Assembly: GCF_007625205.1 (NCBI RefSeq)
Contig: NZ_VMNI01000007.1
Span: 248,001 to 312,000 of the forward strand
DNA from: Denitromonas ohlonensis
Lineage (GTDB): Bacteria > Pseudomonadota > Gammaproteobacteria > Burkholderiales > Rhodocyclaceae
Length of the DNA stretch: 64,000 bases
Direction: 5' to 3'
A program made the position numbers and the translations under genes. The number at the start of each line of letters is the position of its first letter. Positions within the stretch are counted from its first letter, which is position 1. Under the pieces are notes generated by a model. It was not told the origin of the DNA and made no database searches. It worked only from the letters and a program-made list of their open reading frames with translations. This document shows, in pieces, positions 1 to 8,378 of this stretch.

Positions 1-1759
1 TGCCCGCCGGCACACGTACGCGCTCACGGCCATCGACTTTTGCCACTGTGTTCCAGTCGCCCCAGCGGCCTTCGAGTTTTGGTGTGCTGATGCTGCGCCA
101 GCGCCCGGAATTGGTGGGCGGGTCAAATGCGCCCATCCAGGGGCTGAACTCCCAGCCGATGTCGCCCCAGTCGACCAGTGTCGCTTGCGTACCGGGTGAG
201 CGCCGAAGCACGGCGCGGGCGGGCTTGGGGGCCAGGACGCTCATGTTTTCGTACACCGTGTTGCCGTCCACCCGGTCCGTGGTGAATTGGAGCGTGCGTG
301 CCGGGCTGGTAGGCCACTTGCCGCGGGTGCGGTAGATCCAGGTCTCGCCGGGCTGGGGGTGGGCAGAGACGACCGGCGCCGGCGGCGGTGGTGTCGGGGT
401 CGCGAGGACTTTCTGACGCGTGCTGCCGCCGGGGCCGGTTGCGGTGAGTGTCAGCGTGGCGGGTGCGGACAGTGGCACCTTGATGCAGTTGCGGGCGGTG
501 CTGGGGAGGTCGCCCGGGCGCGGCGTCAGGCGTAGCTGTGTACTGTTCTCGACCCGATAGCAGATGGTGGCGCCATCGGATTCGGCGCGGGCGTCGAGGC
601 TGAGAATGCGCGGTGCGGCGGGCGCGGGGGGCGGTTGGGGCGCCGGAGCAGGCGCGGGTGTCGGCACAGCCACCGGGGCTGACGGTGTGGGCGCAGGCGG
701 CGCCTCTGCCTCGCCGGACAGTTGCCATTGCAGTGGTTCGCCCTCAAGTTGACTGACATGCAGCGCCGCCAGATAGTTGCCGGCTTGAGCGGGAGAGAAG
801 GCCACGGTGTAGCTGCAGCTCCCACCGGCGCGCAGTGAGTCACCACAGGTGTCGACGATGATCCGGAAGCTGCCGTGCGCGTTGTCAGTCAGGGTGCTCT
901 TCAGCGCGGCGGGCGCCTGACCGGTGTTTCGGAGCTTCAGTTCGAGCGTCGCGGTTTTTCCGAGCGCGATGGCGTCGAACCGGGCCTCTTTGTGCTCGGC
1001 AACCAGATGTGCCACGGGGGGCGGGGCTTCGGCGGCGGGGGCATTGCGAGCGGGGGCTTCGGCCGCAGGGGGCGCAGAGGCTGGCGTGGCAGGTGGGTGC
1101 GGGGTGCCGCGATTGAGCCAGAGCCACGCGCCGACGGCCGCGACGATCAGGGCGGCGAGGGCGCCCCAGCGGCCCCAGTGCTTGGCCGGCGAGGTGGGCG
1201 TGGCAGCGGGGGGGGCAGGAATGATGGGCGGTGGGGCGGCGGGTTCGGGGTCCGCCGACGGGGCGGGCGTGGGCGCATCGTTTGCGCCAAGAATCTTTTC
1301 GAGCGTGCGGATGAGTTCGCCGGAGGTCGCGTCCCATTGTTTGTGATTGAGCTCAACGGCCTGCCGACGCACCAGGGGGCGGAGGTCTTCGGGCAGCGCC
1401 TCGTAGGCCGGCATGGGCGCGCGGTCGAGCAGGACCGGTACAACACGGATGTCGCGCGCCAGCGCGGCACGGGTTTCGAGGCGGATGAAATCGTGCGGGT
1501 CGTCGAGCCGCCGTCGGCCGTTGGCGTCGGTGGTCGACAACCATTCATCGCCGATCAGGACTATCAGGACGCGGCAGGACGCAACGGCGTTTTCGATCGC
1601 GTCGACGAAGTCCGTGCCAGGCTCAATGCCTTCCACGTCCATGAACACCCGGCCCGCGCCAAAGTGGCCAGCCAGCCGGTCATAGAGGCGGCCGGCGTAG
1701 CCGGCCGAATCGTCCCGACGATAGCTTATGAAGATGCCATCCACACTCGCAGCCCTCAT
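1..1759 (-). CDS. TIR-domain membrane protein with Hydin/ASH-like domain (3' end outside window)
   Basis: I read this frame directly: it is open from an ATG at 1759 to the window edge (about 586 residues seen). Residues 8-160 form a TIR domain: GIFISYRRDD near residue 8, a VFMDVEGIEPG loop near 38, and LIVLIGDEW near 65. Glu95 in FIRLETRAAL lies where NAD-cleaving TIR domains carry their catalytic glutamate. A Pro/Ala-rich linker is followed by one membrane helix (about 198-215), another Pro/Ala stretch, then a beta-rich segment (about 250-350) with GKTATLELKLRNTGQAPA, typical of ASH/Hydin-like domains. The last 120 visible residues (GETWIYRTRGKW onward) are not recognised. TIR would be cytoplasmic and the rest outside if topology is N-in. 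It is 49 bp downstream of a small membrane gene and follows a MoxR ATPase gene, so the three are probably one operon. NADase activity and an immune role are inference. Confidence 0.85.
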   Translation of the reverse strand, partial: MRAASVDGIFISYRRDDSAGYAGRLYDRLAGHFGAGRVFMDVEGIEPGTDFVDAIENAVASCRVLIVLIGDEWLSTTDANGRRRLDDPHDFIRLETRAALARDIRVVPVLLDRAPMPAYEALPEDLRPLVRRQAVELNHKQWDATSGELIRTLEKILGANDAPTPAPSADPEPAAPPPIIPAPPAATPTSPAKHWGRWGALAALIVAAVGAWLWLNRGTPHPPATPASAPPAAEAPARNAPAAEAPPPVAHLVAEHKEARFDAIALGKTATLELKLRNTGQAPAALKSTLTDNAHGSFRIIVDTCGDSLRAGGSCSYTVAFSPAQAGNYLAALHVSQLEGEPLQWQLSGEAEAPPAPTPSAPVAVPTPAPAPAPQPPPAPAAPRILSLDARAESDGATICYRVENSTQLRLTPRPGDLPSTARNCIKVPLSAPATLTLTATGPGGSTRQKVLATPTPPPPAPVVSAHPQPGETWIYRTRGKWPTSPARTLQFTTDRVDGNTVYENMSVLAPKPARAVLRRSPGTQATLVDWGDIGWEFSPWMGAFDPPTNSGRWRSISTPKLEGRWGDWNTVAKVDGRERVRVPAG

Positions 1760-1808
1760 GCCTTCGTACTGCAAGCATAGCAGTGGCGCGCTGCCGGTGT
1801 GGCGCCGA

Positions 1809-2042
1809 TTAGTCTTCTTCGGCTTCGATGCTGGCGCGCTGGCGCGCCATGTAGGCGCGGTGCAGCCCGGCGATGCAGAGTAGGAAGCCGACGAGCGTGA
1901 CCAGCCCGAGCAGCATGCCGGCGCTACCGGAGATGATCAGCGGCGGGGGCGTGGGTTGGCTGGCGGCCACATAAATGCCGAAGCCGAAAACCATGAGAAT
2001 GGGCATCACGGCGGTGCCGATCGCGAAGAGAATGACTTTCAT
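1809..2042 (-). CDS. Small two-helix membrane protein between MoxR and TIR genes
   Basis: A 77-residue protein beginning MKVILFAIGTAVMPILMVFG. Two hydrophobic stretches (about 1-27 and 36-60) are predicted membrane helices, and the tail is charged (RQRASIEAEED). I chose the ATG at 2042 because the longer in-frame opening runs back into the MoxR gene and has no protein-like composition. It sits 34 bp after the MoxR stop and 49 bp before the TIR start, all on one strand, so it is probably co-transcribed and may be a membrane partner of either product. The family is not recognised and no function is claimed. Confidence 0.7.
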   Translation of the reverse strand: MKVILFAIGTAVMPILMVFGFGIYVAASQPTPPPLIISGSAGMLLGLVTLVGFLLCIAGLHRAYMARQRASIEAEED

Positions 2043-2076
2043 ACGGTGTCTCGATAGTGCACAGAAATGGCGTGGG

Positions 2077-2919
2077 TTAGCGGTTGCGCTTCGCCATGTA
2101 GGCGAGGCGTTCGAAGAGGTGGACGTCTTGCTCGTTTTTGAGCAGGGCGCCGTGCAGGGGCGGCAGCACGGATTGGTCGTCGCGGCTATGCAGGGCTTCG
2201 GGCGGGAGGTCTTCGGCCATGAGCAGCTTGAGCCAGTCAATCAGCTCGGAGGTGGAGGGCTTCTTCTTGAGGCCGGGAATGCTGCGCAGGCCGAAGAACA
2301 CCTCCATGGCTTCCTTGAGCAGCGCCGGCTTGATGCCGGGGTAGTGGACGTCGACGATGCGCTGCATGGTGTCGGCGTCGGGAAACTGGATGTAGTGAAA
2401 GAAACAGCGACGCAAGAAGGCGTCGGGCAGCTCTTTTTCGTTGTTGGAGGTAATGACGACGATCGGGCGGCGCTTGGCGGCGATGGTCTGCCGTGTTTCA
2501 TAGACATGGAATTCCATGCGATCGAGCTCACGCAGCAGATCGTTGGGGAACTCGATGTCGGCCTTGTCGATCTCGTCGATCAGCACCACGCAAGGCGTGT
2601 CCTGCTCAAAAGCCTGCCACAGCACGCCCTTGACGATGTAGTTGGCGATGTCCTTGACCTTGTCGTCGCCCAGTTGCGAATCGCGCAGGCGTGAGACGGC
2701 GTCGTATTCGTATAGACCGTGCTGCGCCTTGGTGGTCGACTTGATGTGCCATTGCAGCAAGGGCAGGCCGAGCGCGGCGGCCACTTCCTCGGCCAGCATG
2801 GTCTTGCCGGTGCCGGGTTCGCCCTTGATGAGGAGCGGGCGCTGCAGCGTGATGGCCGCGTTCACTGCCAGTTTCAGGTCGTCTGTGGCGACATAGCTGT
2901 CGCTGCCTTCGAATCGCAT
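2077..2919 (-). CDS. MoxR-family AAA+ ATPase
   Basis: A 280-residue AAA+ ATPase of the MoxR class: Walker A GEPGTGKTML near residue 32, Walker B VVLIDEIDKAD near residue 96, followed by arginine-finger-like RRCFFHYIQFP. MoxR proteins act as chaperone-like ATPases that remodel partner complexes, usually with a von Willebrand A-domain protein encoded next to them. The ATG at 2919 is preceded by AGGA at good spacing; an upstream in-frame ATG at 3033 would add 38 residues of poor coding character. No vWA gene is visible; the next genes are a small membrane protein and a TIR protein, so the partner may be one of those or lie beyond the window. Confidence 0.9.
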   Translation of the reverse strand: MRFEGSDSYVATDDLKLAVNAAITLQRPLLIKGEPGTGKTMLAEEVAAALGLPLLQWHIKSTTKAQHGLYEYDAVSRLRDSQLGDDKVKDIANYIVKGVLWQAFEQDTPCVVLIDEIDKADIEFPNDLLRELDRMEFHVYETRQTIAAKRRPIVVITSNNEKELPDAFLRRCFFHYIQFPDADTMQRIVDVHYPGIKPALLKEAMEVFFGLRSIPGLKKKPSTSELIDWLKLLMAEDLPPEALHSRDDQSVLPPLHGALLKNEQDVHLFERLAYMAKRNR

Positions 2920-3094
2920 GGCGTGTCCTGCCGGTTTGGGATCGTCAAAGCGCTGATTATATGCGCCGCACCAGAGCTTGTCAGAATCGAACGAGTGTTT
3001 GATTATTTGCTCGCCGAAGACTAAGTTGCTCATGTGCTGGCACCGCGGGGGCCGCCGGTGCGCTCATCAAAAAATAACGACAAGGAGACATTTT

Positions 3095-4027
3095 ATGATC
3101 GAAATTCGTCACGTTGGCGCGGCGCTGGTGTTGTCGGCAGCTTGCACCATGGCGAACGCCGGGTGGTCGTCGCTAGTGGTGATTGGCGACAGCCTCTCGG
3201 ACAACGGCAATGTATCGGCGTTGACCGGCGGTGCGCTTCCACCCCCACCGTATGTGGGCGGCCGGTTCAGCAATGGCCCGGTGGCGGCAGAGTACATGGC
3301 CGCCTCGCTGGGGATTGGTTTGCAGGACTTCGCTCACGGCGGCGCCAAGACGGGCGTGGATCTCGTCGGCAATGACAGTTATCTGTGGAGCCTCGGCCTG
3401 AACGGCACCGGCATGGGCGCTCAGGTGGGGATGTTCGCGGCGAGTCTCGGCGGCGCAGCGGCGGACGCCAATGCGCTGTACATGGTGTGGGGCGGGCCGA
3501 ATGATTTCTTTGAGCCGACCATGACACCGGCCATGTCGGCGGCGAATATCGGGTCAGTGATTTCGGGCTTGTATGGCTTGGGGGCACGCAGTTTCTTTGT
3601 GCCGAACATGCCGGATCTTGGCCGTACGCCGGAGTTCCTCGGCACGGCGCTGGCCGGCACCATGACCGGGGCGACCCTGGCGTTCAACGCGCTGCTTGAC
3701 GCCGAGGTCATGAGCCTGGGCCTGGCCTTGCCTGACGCCAGCTTCATTCAGTTCGATACCTTCAATTTTTTCTCTGAGGTGCTGGCGCGGCCCGGGGACT
3801 TCGGCATGACGAATGTTACTGGTGCGTGTATCGACAGTTTGGCGTGTCTGACCTCGCCGACGGAGCAAATGACGACCTTGTTCTGGGACGGCGTGCACCC
3901 AACGACGACCGCCCATGGACTGCTGGGGCTGGCCTTTGTGCGATCGGTGCCCGAGCCGTCAACGGCGTGGCTGGTGTTTGGCGTGTTAGGCATGTTGGGC
4001 TGGGTGCGCGGGCGCAGAAACGCCTGA
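3095..4027 (+). CDS. GDSL/SGNH esterase with PEP-CTERM sorting signal
   Basis: 310 residues. A signal peptide (about 1-22) is followed at once by the SGNH block I motif VVIGDSLSDNGN with nucleophile Ser33; MVWGGPNDFF (block III-like) and WDGVHPT (block V, Asp and His) complete the catalytic set. It resembles phospholipase/lecithinase-type GDSL esterases. The C-terminus VPEPSTAWLVFGVLGMLGW-VRGRRNA is a textbook PEP-CTERM signal (VPEP, membrane helix, basic cluster), so the protein should be processed by an exosortase and exported to the surface or exopolysaccharide. AAGGAG at 3082-3087 fixes the start. The substrate is unknown; exosortase genes are not in this window. Confidence 0.9.
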   Translation: MIEIRHVGAALVLSAACTMANAGWSSLVVIGDSLSDNGNVSALTGGALPPPPYVGGRFSNGPVAAEYMAASLGIGLQDFAHGGAKTGVDLVGNDSYLWSLGLNGTGMGAQVGMFAASLGGAAADANALYMVWGGPNDFFEPTMTPAMSAANIGSVISGLYGLGARSFFVPNMPDLGRTPEFLGTALAGTMTGATLAFNALLDAEVMSLGLALPDASFIQFDTFNFFSEVLARPGDFGMTNVTGACIDSLACLTSPTEQMTTLFWDGVHPTTTAHGLLGLAFVRSVPEPSTAWLVFGVLGMLGWVRGRRNA

Positions 4028-4035
4028 GCAATGGT

Positions 4036-4077
4036 GTCGCCGCGTGCGGATCTCGGGCGCGGCGACTCCAGTTTTGC
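4036..4077 (+). terminator. Probable terminator after the GDSL esterase
   Basis: A 9-bp perfect stem GTCGCCGCG (4036-4044) / CGCGGCGAC (4058-4066) lies just after the stop codon, followed by a short T stretch (GTTTTG). The T-run is weak, so termination may be partial. Confidence 0.5.
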
Positions 4078-4143
4078 CGGGGTGATGCGGGAAGTTTTTG
4101 ATTTTTCGTGAGTTTTTGTGCGCCGCAGCGAAACGAGAATGGT

Positions 4144-4173
4144 TTGCATCGGGCCGAAGCCTGCCCGTAGAAT
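4144..4173 (+). promoter_or_regulatory. Candidate sigma-70 promoter for the cytochrome pair
   Basis: TTGCAT (4144-4149) and TAGAAT (4168-4173) are separated by 18 bp and lie about 45 bp upstream of the first cytochrome start. Judged by eye only. Confidence 0.45.
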
Positions 4174-4219
4174 CAGTCCGTCGTTTCCGCACACCCCCCA
4201 ACCCAACAGAGGAGTCTCC

Positions 4220-4540
4220 ATGAAGGGACGACGTCTCATTATTGCGACTGCCATGGTCGCTGCCTGTGTCCCCGCATGGGCTGTAGAAGGTAACGCCGAC
4301 GCCGCAAAAGACAAAATATCCATGTGCGTCGGATGTCACGGTATCCCCGGATACCGGACAGCATTTCCCTCGGTGTACCACGTGCCCAAGCTGGGCGGTC
4401 AGCATCCGGCCTATATTGTTCAGGCGCTTCAGGCCTACCAGCGCGGGGATCGAGACCATCCGTCCATGCAGGCCATTGCGGCCAGTCTGAGTGAGCAGGA
4501 CATGGCCGATCTGGCTGCGTATTACGGAGGGGCGAAATGA
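4220..4540 (+). CDS. Monohaem cytochrome c (c553/c4-like)
   Basis: 106 residues with a signal peptide (about 1-21) and one haem site CVGCH (Cys36-His40), so it is a periplasmic class I cytochrome c. The motif KLGGQHPAYIVQALQAY and the ending SLSEQDMADLAAYYGG are typical of cytochrome c4/c553 electron carriers. RBS AGAGGAG precedes the ATG. The stop overlaps the start of a second, related cytochrome gene by four bases (ATGA), so the two are translationally coupled. The electron partner is unknown. Confidence 0.9.
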   Translation: MKGRRLIIATAMVAACVPAWAVEGNADAAKDKISMCVGCHGIPGYRTAFPSVYHVPKLGGQHPAYIVQALQAYQRGDRDHPSMQAIAASLSEQDMADLAAYYGGAK

Positions 4541-4863
4541 AGACCAAACGATTGCTGATCGCGGGCTGTCTGGCGGCCTTCATCATGCCGATGTCGGCGC
4601 TGGCCGGCAATGTGGCCGCTGGCAAGGAAAAGTCCACGGTGTGTGCGGCCTGTCATGGGCAGACCGGGCAGAGCGTGTCGCCCGATTTTCCCAACTTGGG
4701 CGGTCAGCACGCGGACTATTTGTTCCGTGCGATGCTCGACTACAAGGCCGGGCATCGCAAGAACCCGATCATGGCAGCGCAGGTTGAGAGCCTGAGTCGG
4801 GAGGACATGGCCGATCTTGCCGCCTACTTTGCCGCGCAGTCGGGGCTCTCGGTCAAACGCTGA
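4537..4863 (+). CDS. Monohaem cytochrome c, tandem relative of the preceding gene
   Basis: 108 residues, signal peptide (about 1-23), haem motif CAACH (Cys36-His40), then NLGGQHADYLFRAMLDYKAG and SLSREDMADLAAYFAA, matching the preceding protein block for block. Overlaps that gene by ATGA. The pair looks like the two halves of a dihaem cytochrome c4 encoded as separate proteins, or a simple tandem duplication. Predicted to be a periplasmic soluble electron carrier. Confidence 0.9.
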   Translation: MKTKRLLIAGCLAAFIMPMSALAGNVAAGKEKSTVCAACHGQTGQSVSPDFPNLGGQHADYLFRAMLDYKAGHRKNPIMAAQVESLSREDMADLAAYFAAQSGLSVKR

Positions 4864-4896
4864 AGCCTGCCTCGATCGACACGCCGGTGCTTGCCG

Positions 4897-5328
4897 TCAC
4901 GCGAGGCCGGCGCGTTTGCGTACGGCCTCGACATAGGCCGCGCCGTCGGGCGGTTGCCGGTCGCGCTGGGCTTTCCAGATCACTTCACCGAGACATTCGA
5001 GCACCTCGTGCAAGGCGTCGTGCCGATCGCCCTTGCGCAGTTGCAGTTGCGCGAAGGCCGGCTTGAGTCCGGGTGGCTGGTTGATCGAGAGCTGCTCCTC
5101 GATGGCCAGATGCAGTGACAGGTGCAAAAACGGATTCACCTGGCCGTCTTCCGGCGAGAAGTCATGATCGATGGCGTCCGGATCTTCCAGCAAGGGCTGG
5201 TATTCCGGGTGCAGTTGGACAATATCGACCACCATGGATTCGAGCGGCGTGAGGATGTTGCCATCGCGTTGCTTGCGCCAGGCCTCGATGAAGAACTGGC
5301 GGGCTTGGTCGCGGCTGGGATCAAACAT
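4897..5328 (-). CDS. DUF1841 family protein
   Basis: 143 residues starting MFDPSRDQARQFFIEAWRK, with the conserved core ESMVVDIVQLHPEYQPLLE and FLHLSLHLAIEEQLSINQPPG of the DUF1841 family. Soluble, His- and acid-rich, function unknown. The ATG at 5328 lies inside the end of nth (8-base overlap), so it is the last gene of the rnf-nth transcription unit; the longer upstream frame is the nth gene read out of phase. Confidence 0.85.
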   Translation of the reverse strand: MFDPSRDQARQFFIEAWRKQRDGNILTPLESMVVDIVQLHPEYQPLLEDPDAIDHDFSPEDGQVNPFLHLSLHLAIEEQLSINQPPGLKPAFAQLQLRKGDRHDALHEVLECLGEVIWKAQRDRQPPDGAAYVEAVRKRAGLA

Positions 5329-5995
5329 GGTCTGGGCTTCCGGGTGGCGGGAGATCGGTCTTGTCGCGTGAGTTGCACAGGTCGCGCACCAGGCAGCGGT
5401 CGCAGGCCGGCTTGCGTGCGGTGCACACATAGCGGCCGTGCAAAATCAGCCAGTGGTGGGCATCGAGCAAATAGGGCTTGGGCACACGCCGCAACAGCGC
5501 AGCTTCGACCGCGTCGACATCTTTGCCGGCGGCCAGACCTGTGCGGTTGGCGAGCCGGAAAATGTGGGTGTCGACGGCCATGGTTGGCTGACGAAAGATG
5601 GTGTTCAGCACCACGTTGGCGGTCTTGCGGCCGACGCCGGGTAGGGCGGTTAGCGCGTCGCGATCGGCGGGCACCTCGCCACCATGGCGCTCCAGCAGCA
5701 GGTAGGACAGGGCGACGACGTTCTTGGCCTTGTTGCGGAACAGGCCAATGGTCTTGATGTGCTCAGTGACGCCCGCCTCACCCAAAGTAATCATGGCCTC
5801 GGGTGTCGGCGCCTCTGCAAACAGTTTGCGGGTGGCAATATTCACCCCCTTGTCGGTGGCTTGTGCCGACAGGACGACAGCCACCAGCAACTGATAGGGC
5901 GAGGCGTATTCGAGCTCGGTTTCCGGATTCGGGTTGGCCGCCTGGAATCGCGCGAACATCTCGGCGATGGCAGCCTTGCTCATCGGGCGGGCCAT
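5321..5995 (-). CDS. nth: Endonuclease III (DNA glycosylase/AP lyase)
   Basis: 224 residues. Removes oxidised pyrimidines and cleaves the abasic site. The helix-hairpin-helix LPGVGRKTANVV carries the catalytic Lys124, and VDTHIFR carries Asp142. The C-terminal [4Fe-4S] motif is complete (Cys191, 198, 201, 207). Either ATG 5995 or ATG 5983 could be the start. It follows rnfE by 7 bp, the same rnf-nth linkage known in gammaproteobacteria. Confidence 0.97.
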   Translation of the reverse strand: MARPMSKAAIAEMFARFQAANPNPETELEYASPYQLLVAVVLSAQATDKGVNIATRKLFAEAPTPEAMITLGEAGVTEHIKTIGLFRNKAKNVVALSYLLLERHGGEVPADRDALTALPGVGRKTANVVLNTIFRQPTMAVDTHIFRLANRTGLAAGKDVDAVEAALLRRVPKPYLLDAHHWLILHGRYVCTARKPACDRCLVRDLCNSRDKTDLPPPGSPDHV

Positions 5996-6002
5996 GCCAG
6001 GC

Positions 6003-6695
6003 TCAGCTCTCCGGTACGGCGTCGGCAGGCAGGTCAGGCTTTGCCGGCGCGGCGTGTTTGCGCGCGGTGGCGCGGCTGTTGATCCAGTTGAAGGCGGCGA
6101 TCAGGCAGCCGAGCGCAAAGAAGGCGCCGGGCGGCAGGATGGCAATCAGGAAACCGGGATAGTCCGCGCCCAGCACCTTGATGGCCGATGCGCCTTCGAT
6201 GATCAGGTCGATGCCGCCAAACAGCGTGCCGGCGCCGATCAGCTCGCGCATGGTGCCAAGCACCGCCAGCACCAGCAGCAGGCCAACACCTTGAGCGATG
6301 CCATCAAAGGTAGAAATCAGCGGATCGTTCTTGGCGGCAAAGGCTTCGATACGTGCGAGCACGATGCAGTTGGTGACGATCAGCGGAATGAAGATGCCGA
6401 GCACCAGATACATTTCGTGCAGATAGGCGTTGAACAGTAGATCAACCACGGTCACCAGCGAGGCGATGATCAGGATGAACACCGGGATGCGGATCTCGTA
6501 GGGGATGAAGTTGCGCAAGGTGGCGACCGACAGGTTGGCCAGCGCCATCACCACAATGGTCGCAATGCCAAGGCTGACCGCGTTGACCATGGTGGTGCTC
6601 ACCGCGAGGATGGGGCACAGGCCGAGCAGTTGAACCAGGCCGGGGTTCTGCTTCCACAGGCCATTGATCCAGGTGTCTTTGCTGAAGGCGCTCAT
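6003..6695 (-). CDS. rnfE: Rnf/Rsx electron-transport complex subunit E
   Basis: 230 residues, integral membrane subunit with about six helices, homologous to RnfA. Characteristic NPGLVQLLGLCPILAVSTT near residue 17 and GIFIPLIVTNCIVLARIEAF near 96; each contains a conserved cysteine that in this family helps bind an intramembrane iron-sulfur centre with RnfA. The start overlaps the end of rnfG by four bases. The complex couples ferredoxin/NADH electron transfer to ion movement. Confidence 0.95.
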   Translation of the reverse strand: MSAFSKDTWINGLWKQNPGLVQLLGLCPILAVSTTMVNAVSLGIATIVVMALANLSVATLRNFIPYEIRIPVFILIIASLVTVVDLLFNAYLHEMYLVLGIFIPLIVTNCIVLARIEAFAAKNDPLISTFDGIAQGVGLLLVLAVLGTMRELIGAGTLFGGIDLIIEGASAIKVLGADYPGFLIAILPPGAFFALGCLIAAFNWINSRATARKHAAPAKPDLPADAVPES

Positions 6696-7384
6696 GGCTT
6701 CGCTCCTGCAGTGACGGCGGCGGTGATTCGCTCGCCGGTTTTTGCGTCGAACAGGCGGTGCTGGTTGGCATCGGCATACGCCAGTGCGCGGGCGGTAGCG
6801 GCCACGACGGCACGGGCGCTGATGGTGGCGCCGGCACGGGCGTCGAATTCGCCGCCGTCCTTGCGTACCTTCCAGCGTGCCTTATCCCCGCCATCGAGGG
6901 CGCGGCCGACGAACTGGTCGATCCAGGGCTGTGTTTTGTTCTGATCCTTGCGCGGATCGATATAGTCCCCCAGACCCGGTGTTTCTTTGTGGGCGGTGGC
7001 GCGCACGCCGGTCAGGCGGCCATCGGCGTCAACCGCCACCACCAGGTCGATGCTGCCACCGTAGCCGTCGGGCGCGCGGGCTTCGACGATCAGCGCGACC
7101 GGCTCACCGTTTTTGCGGGCGCGATAGACCACACTGCCTTCTTCAACGCCAAGTGCGACGGGGGCAAGGACAGTGATGGTGTCGGTGAGCAGGCTGTTAT
7201 CGTAGCGGTCGGGGGCCAGCACCTCGGCAATCAGCTTGCGCTTGACCTCGGCCACGGCGGCGTCGATGTCGGGCTTGGTGTAGCGATAGGTCAGTGCCAT
7301 CGCGGCGGTGAACAGCGAGGCAAACAGCGTGAGGATCAGCGCGGTGCGGATCGAGGTGCGGGCGGCGGTGTATTCGGTGCTCAT
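6692..7384 (-). CDS. rnfG: Rnf/Rsx electron-transport complex subunit G (covalent FMN)
   Basis: 230 residues. One N-terminal membrane helix (about 12-34) and a periplasmic FMN-binding domain. The flavinylation site is RAGATISARAVVAA near the C-terminus, whose Thr would be esterified to FMN by ApbE. GYGGSIDLVVAVDADGRL and ETPGLGDYIDPRK are further family hallmarks. Start is 4 bp after the rnfD stop; it overlaps rnfE by four bases. Confidence 0.95.
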   Translation of the reverse strand: MSTEYTAARTSIRTALILTLFASLFTAAMALTYRYTKPDIDAAVAEVKRKLIAEVLAPDRYDNSLLTDTITVLAPVALGVEEGSVVYRARKNGEPVALIVEARAPDGYGGSIDLVVAVDADGRLTGVRATAHKETPGLGDYIDPRKDQNKTQPWIDQFVGRALDGGDKARWKVRKDGGEFDARAGATISARAVVAATARALAYADANQHRLFDAKTGERITAAVTAGAKP

Positions 7385-7388
7385 GGGC

Positions 7389-8378
7389 TCATTCTCCCTT
7401 GTGGCCGAATACGCGCGGTTGGGTCTTCATGTCGATGAGCGGCACGCACAGGTTCATCAGCAGCACGGCGAAGGCGATGCCGTCAGGGTAGGCGCCAAAG
7501 TTGCGGATCAGATAGGTGATCAGCGCGATGCTGGCGGCAAAAATGAGTTTGCCGCGCGGCGTGGTCGCGCCGGAGACCGGATCGGTGACGATGAAGAACG
7601 CCGCCAGGAGCGTGCCGCCACTGGCCAGATGAAACATTGGCGAAGCGTAGTGCGTCGGATTGGCCATCCAGAACAGGCCGGAGACGACGATCAGGCCGAC
7701 GAGGAAGGCCGTGGGCAGATGCCAGGTGATGACGCGGCGCTGGATCAGGAACAGGCCACCGGCCAGGTAACCGAGCCCGATCCACTCCCAACCGCGTCCG
7801 CCCAGCGCGCCAAAGGCACCATTGCCCAGAATGCTGTCGACGGCAGCGCCTGAGCGCAGACCGGTGCGTAGCGCATCCAGCGGCGTGGCGCCGGTGACGG
7901 CATCGAAACTGGCGCCGCCAATCAATTGCAAATGTGTGGACAGATCCATCCAGCCTGCCGCGGGCCACTGCGACATGGCCGAGGGGTAGGCGACGATCAT
8001 CAGGCAGTAGGCGGCCATGGCCGGGTTGAACGGGTTCTGCCCGAGGCCGCCGTAGAGCTGCTTGACCGCCACGATGGACAGCACCGTGGCGAGGATCAGG
8101 ATCCAGGCCGGCAGGATGGTCGGGAAGGTGAGCGCGATCAGCCAGGCGGTGACCACGGCCGAGAGGTCGGACACATACAGCCCGACGGGCTTCTTGCGCA
8201 ATTTGAGAATCGCGGCCTCGGCACCCACGGCGCTGACGGTGGCGATGAGGATATTGACCACGATGCCGGGGCCGAATTGCCAGACGTACAGCGCAATGGC
8301 CGGGAGCAGCGCGACCAGCACCGTGAACATCACCTGCTGCACGCTGGTGGGTTTGCGAACGAAAGGTGAGGTCAGCAT
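7389..8378 (-). CDS. rnfD: Rnf/Rsx electron-transport complex subunit D (covalent FMN)
   Basis: 329 residues with about nine membrane helices. The motif DAVTGATPLDALR near residue 165 contains the Thr that receives FMN covalently in RnfD/NqrB proteins. GLGQNPFNPAMAAY and SGATTPRGK are also conserved in the family. The ATG shares one base with the end of rnfC. Works with RnfG to pass electrons across the membrane. Confidence 0.95.
   Translation of the reverse strand: MLTSPFVRKPTSVQQVMFTVLVALLPAIALYVWQFGPGIVVNILIATVSAVGAEAAILKLRKKPVGLYVSDLSAVVTAWLIALTFPTILPAWILILATVLSIVAVKQLYGGLGQNPFNPAMAAYCLMIVAYPSAMSQWPAAGWMDLSTHLQLIGGASFDAVTGATPLDALRTGLRSGAAVDSILGNGAFGALGGRGWEWIGLGYLAGGLFLIQRRVITWHLPTAFLVGLIVVSGLFWMANPTHYASPMFHLASGGTLLAAFFIVTDPVSGATTPRGKLIFAASIALITYLIRNFGAYPDGIAFAVLLMNLCVPLIDMKTQPRVFGHKGE

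Noticed and set aside
875-1780. 301-codon plus-strand frame over the TIR gene
   Set aside because: The minus strand reads an uninterrupted TIR domain with its motifs; the plus frame is Gly/Arg-rich noise.
2919-3033. Longer MoxR start at 3033
   Set aside because: The additional 38 residues lack coding character and would overlap the region directly before the GDSL esterase RBS; ATG 2919 has its own AGGA.
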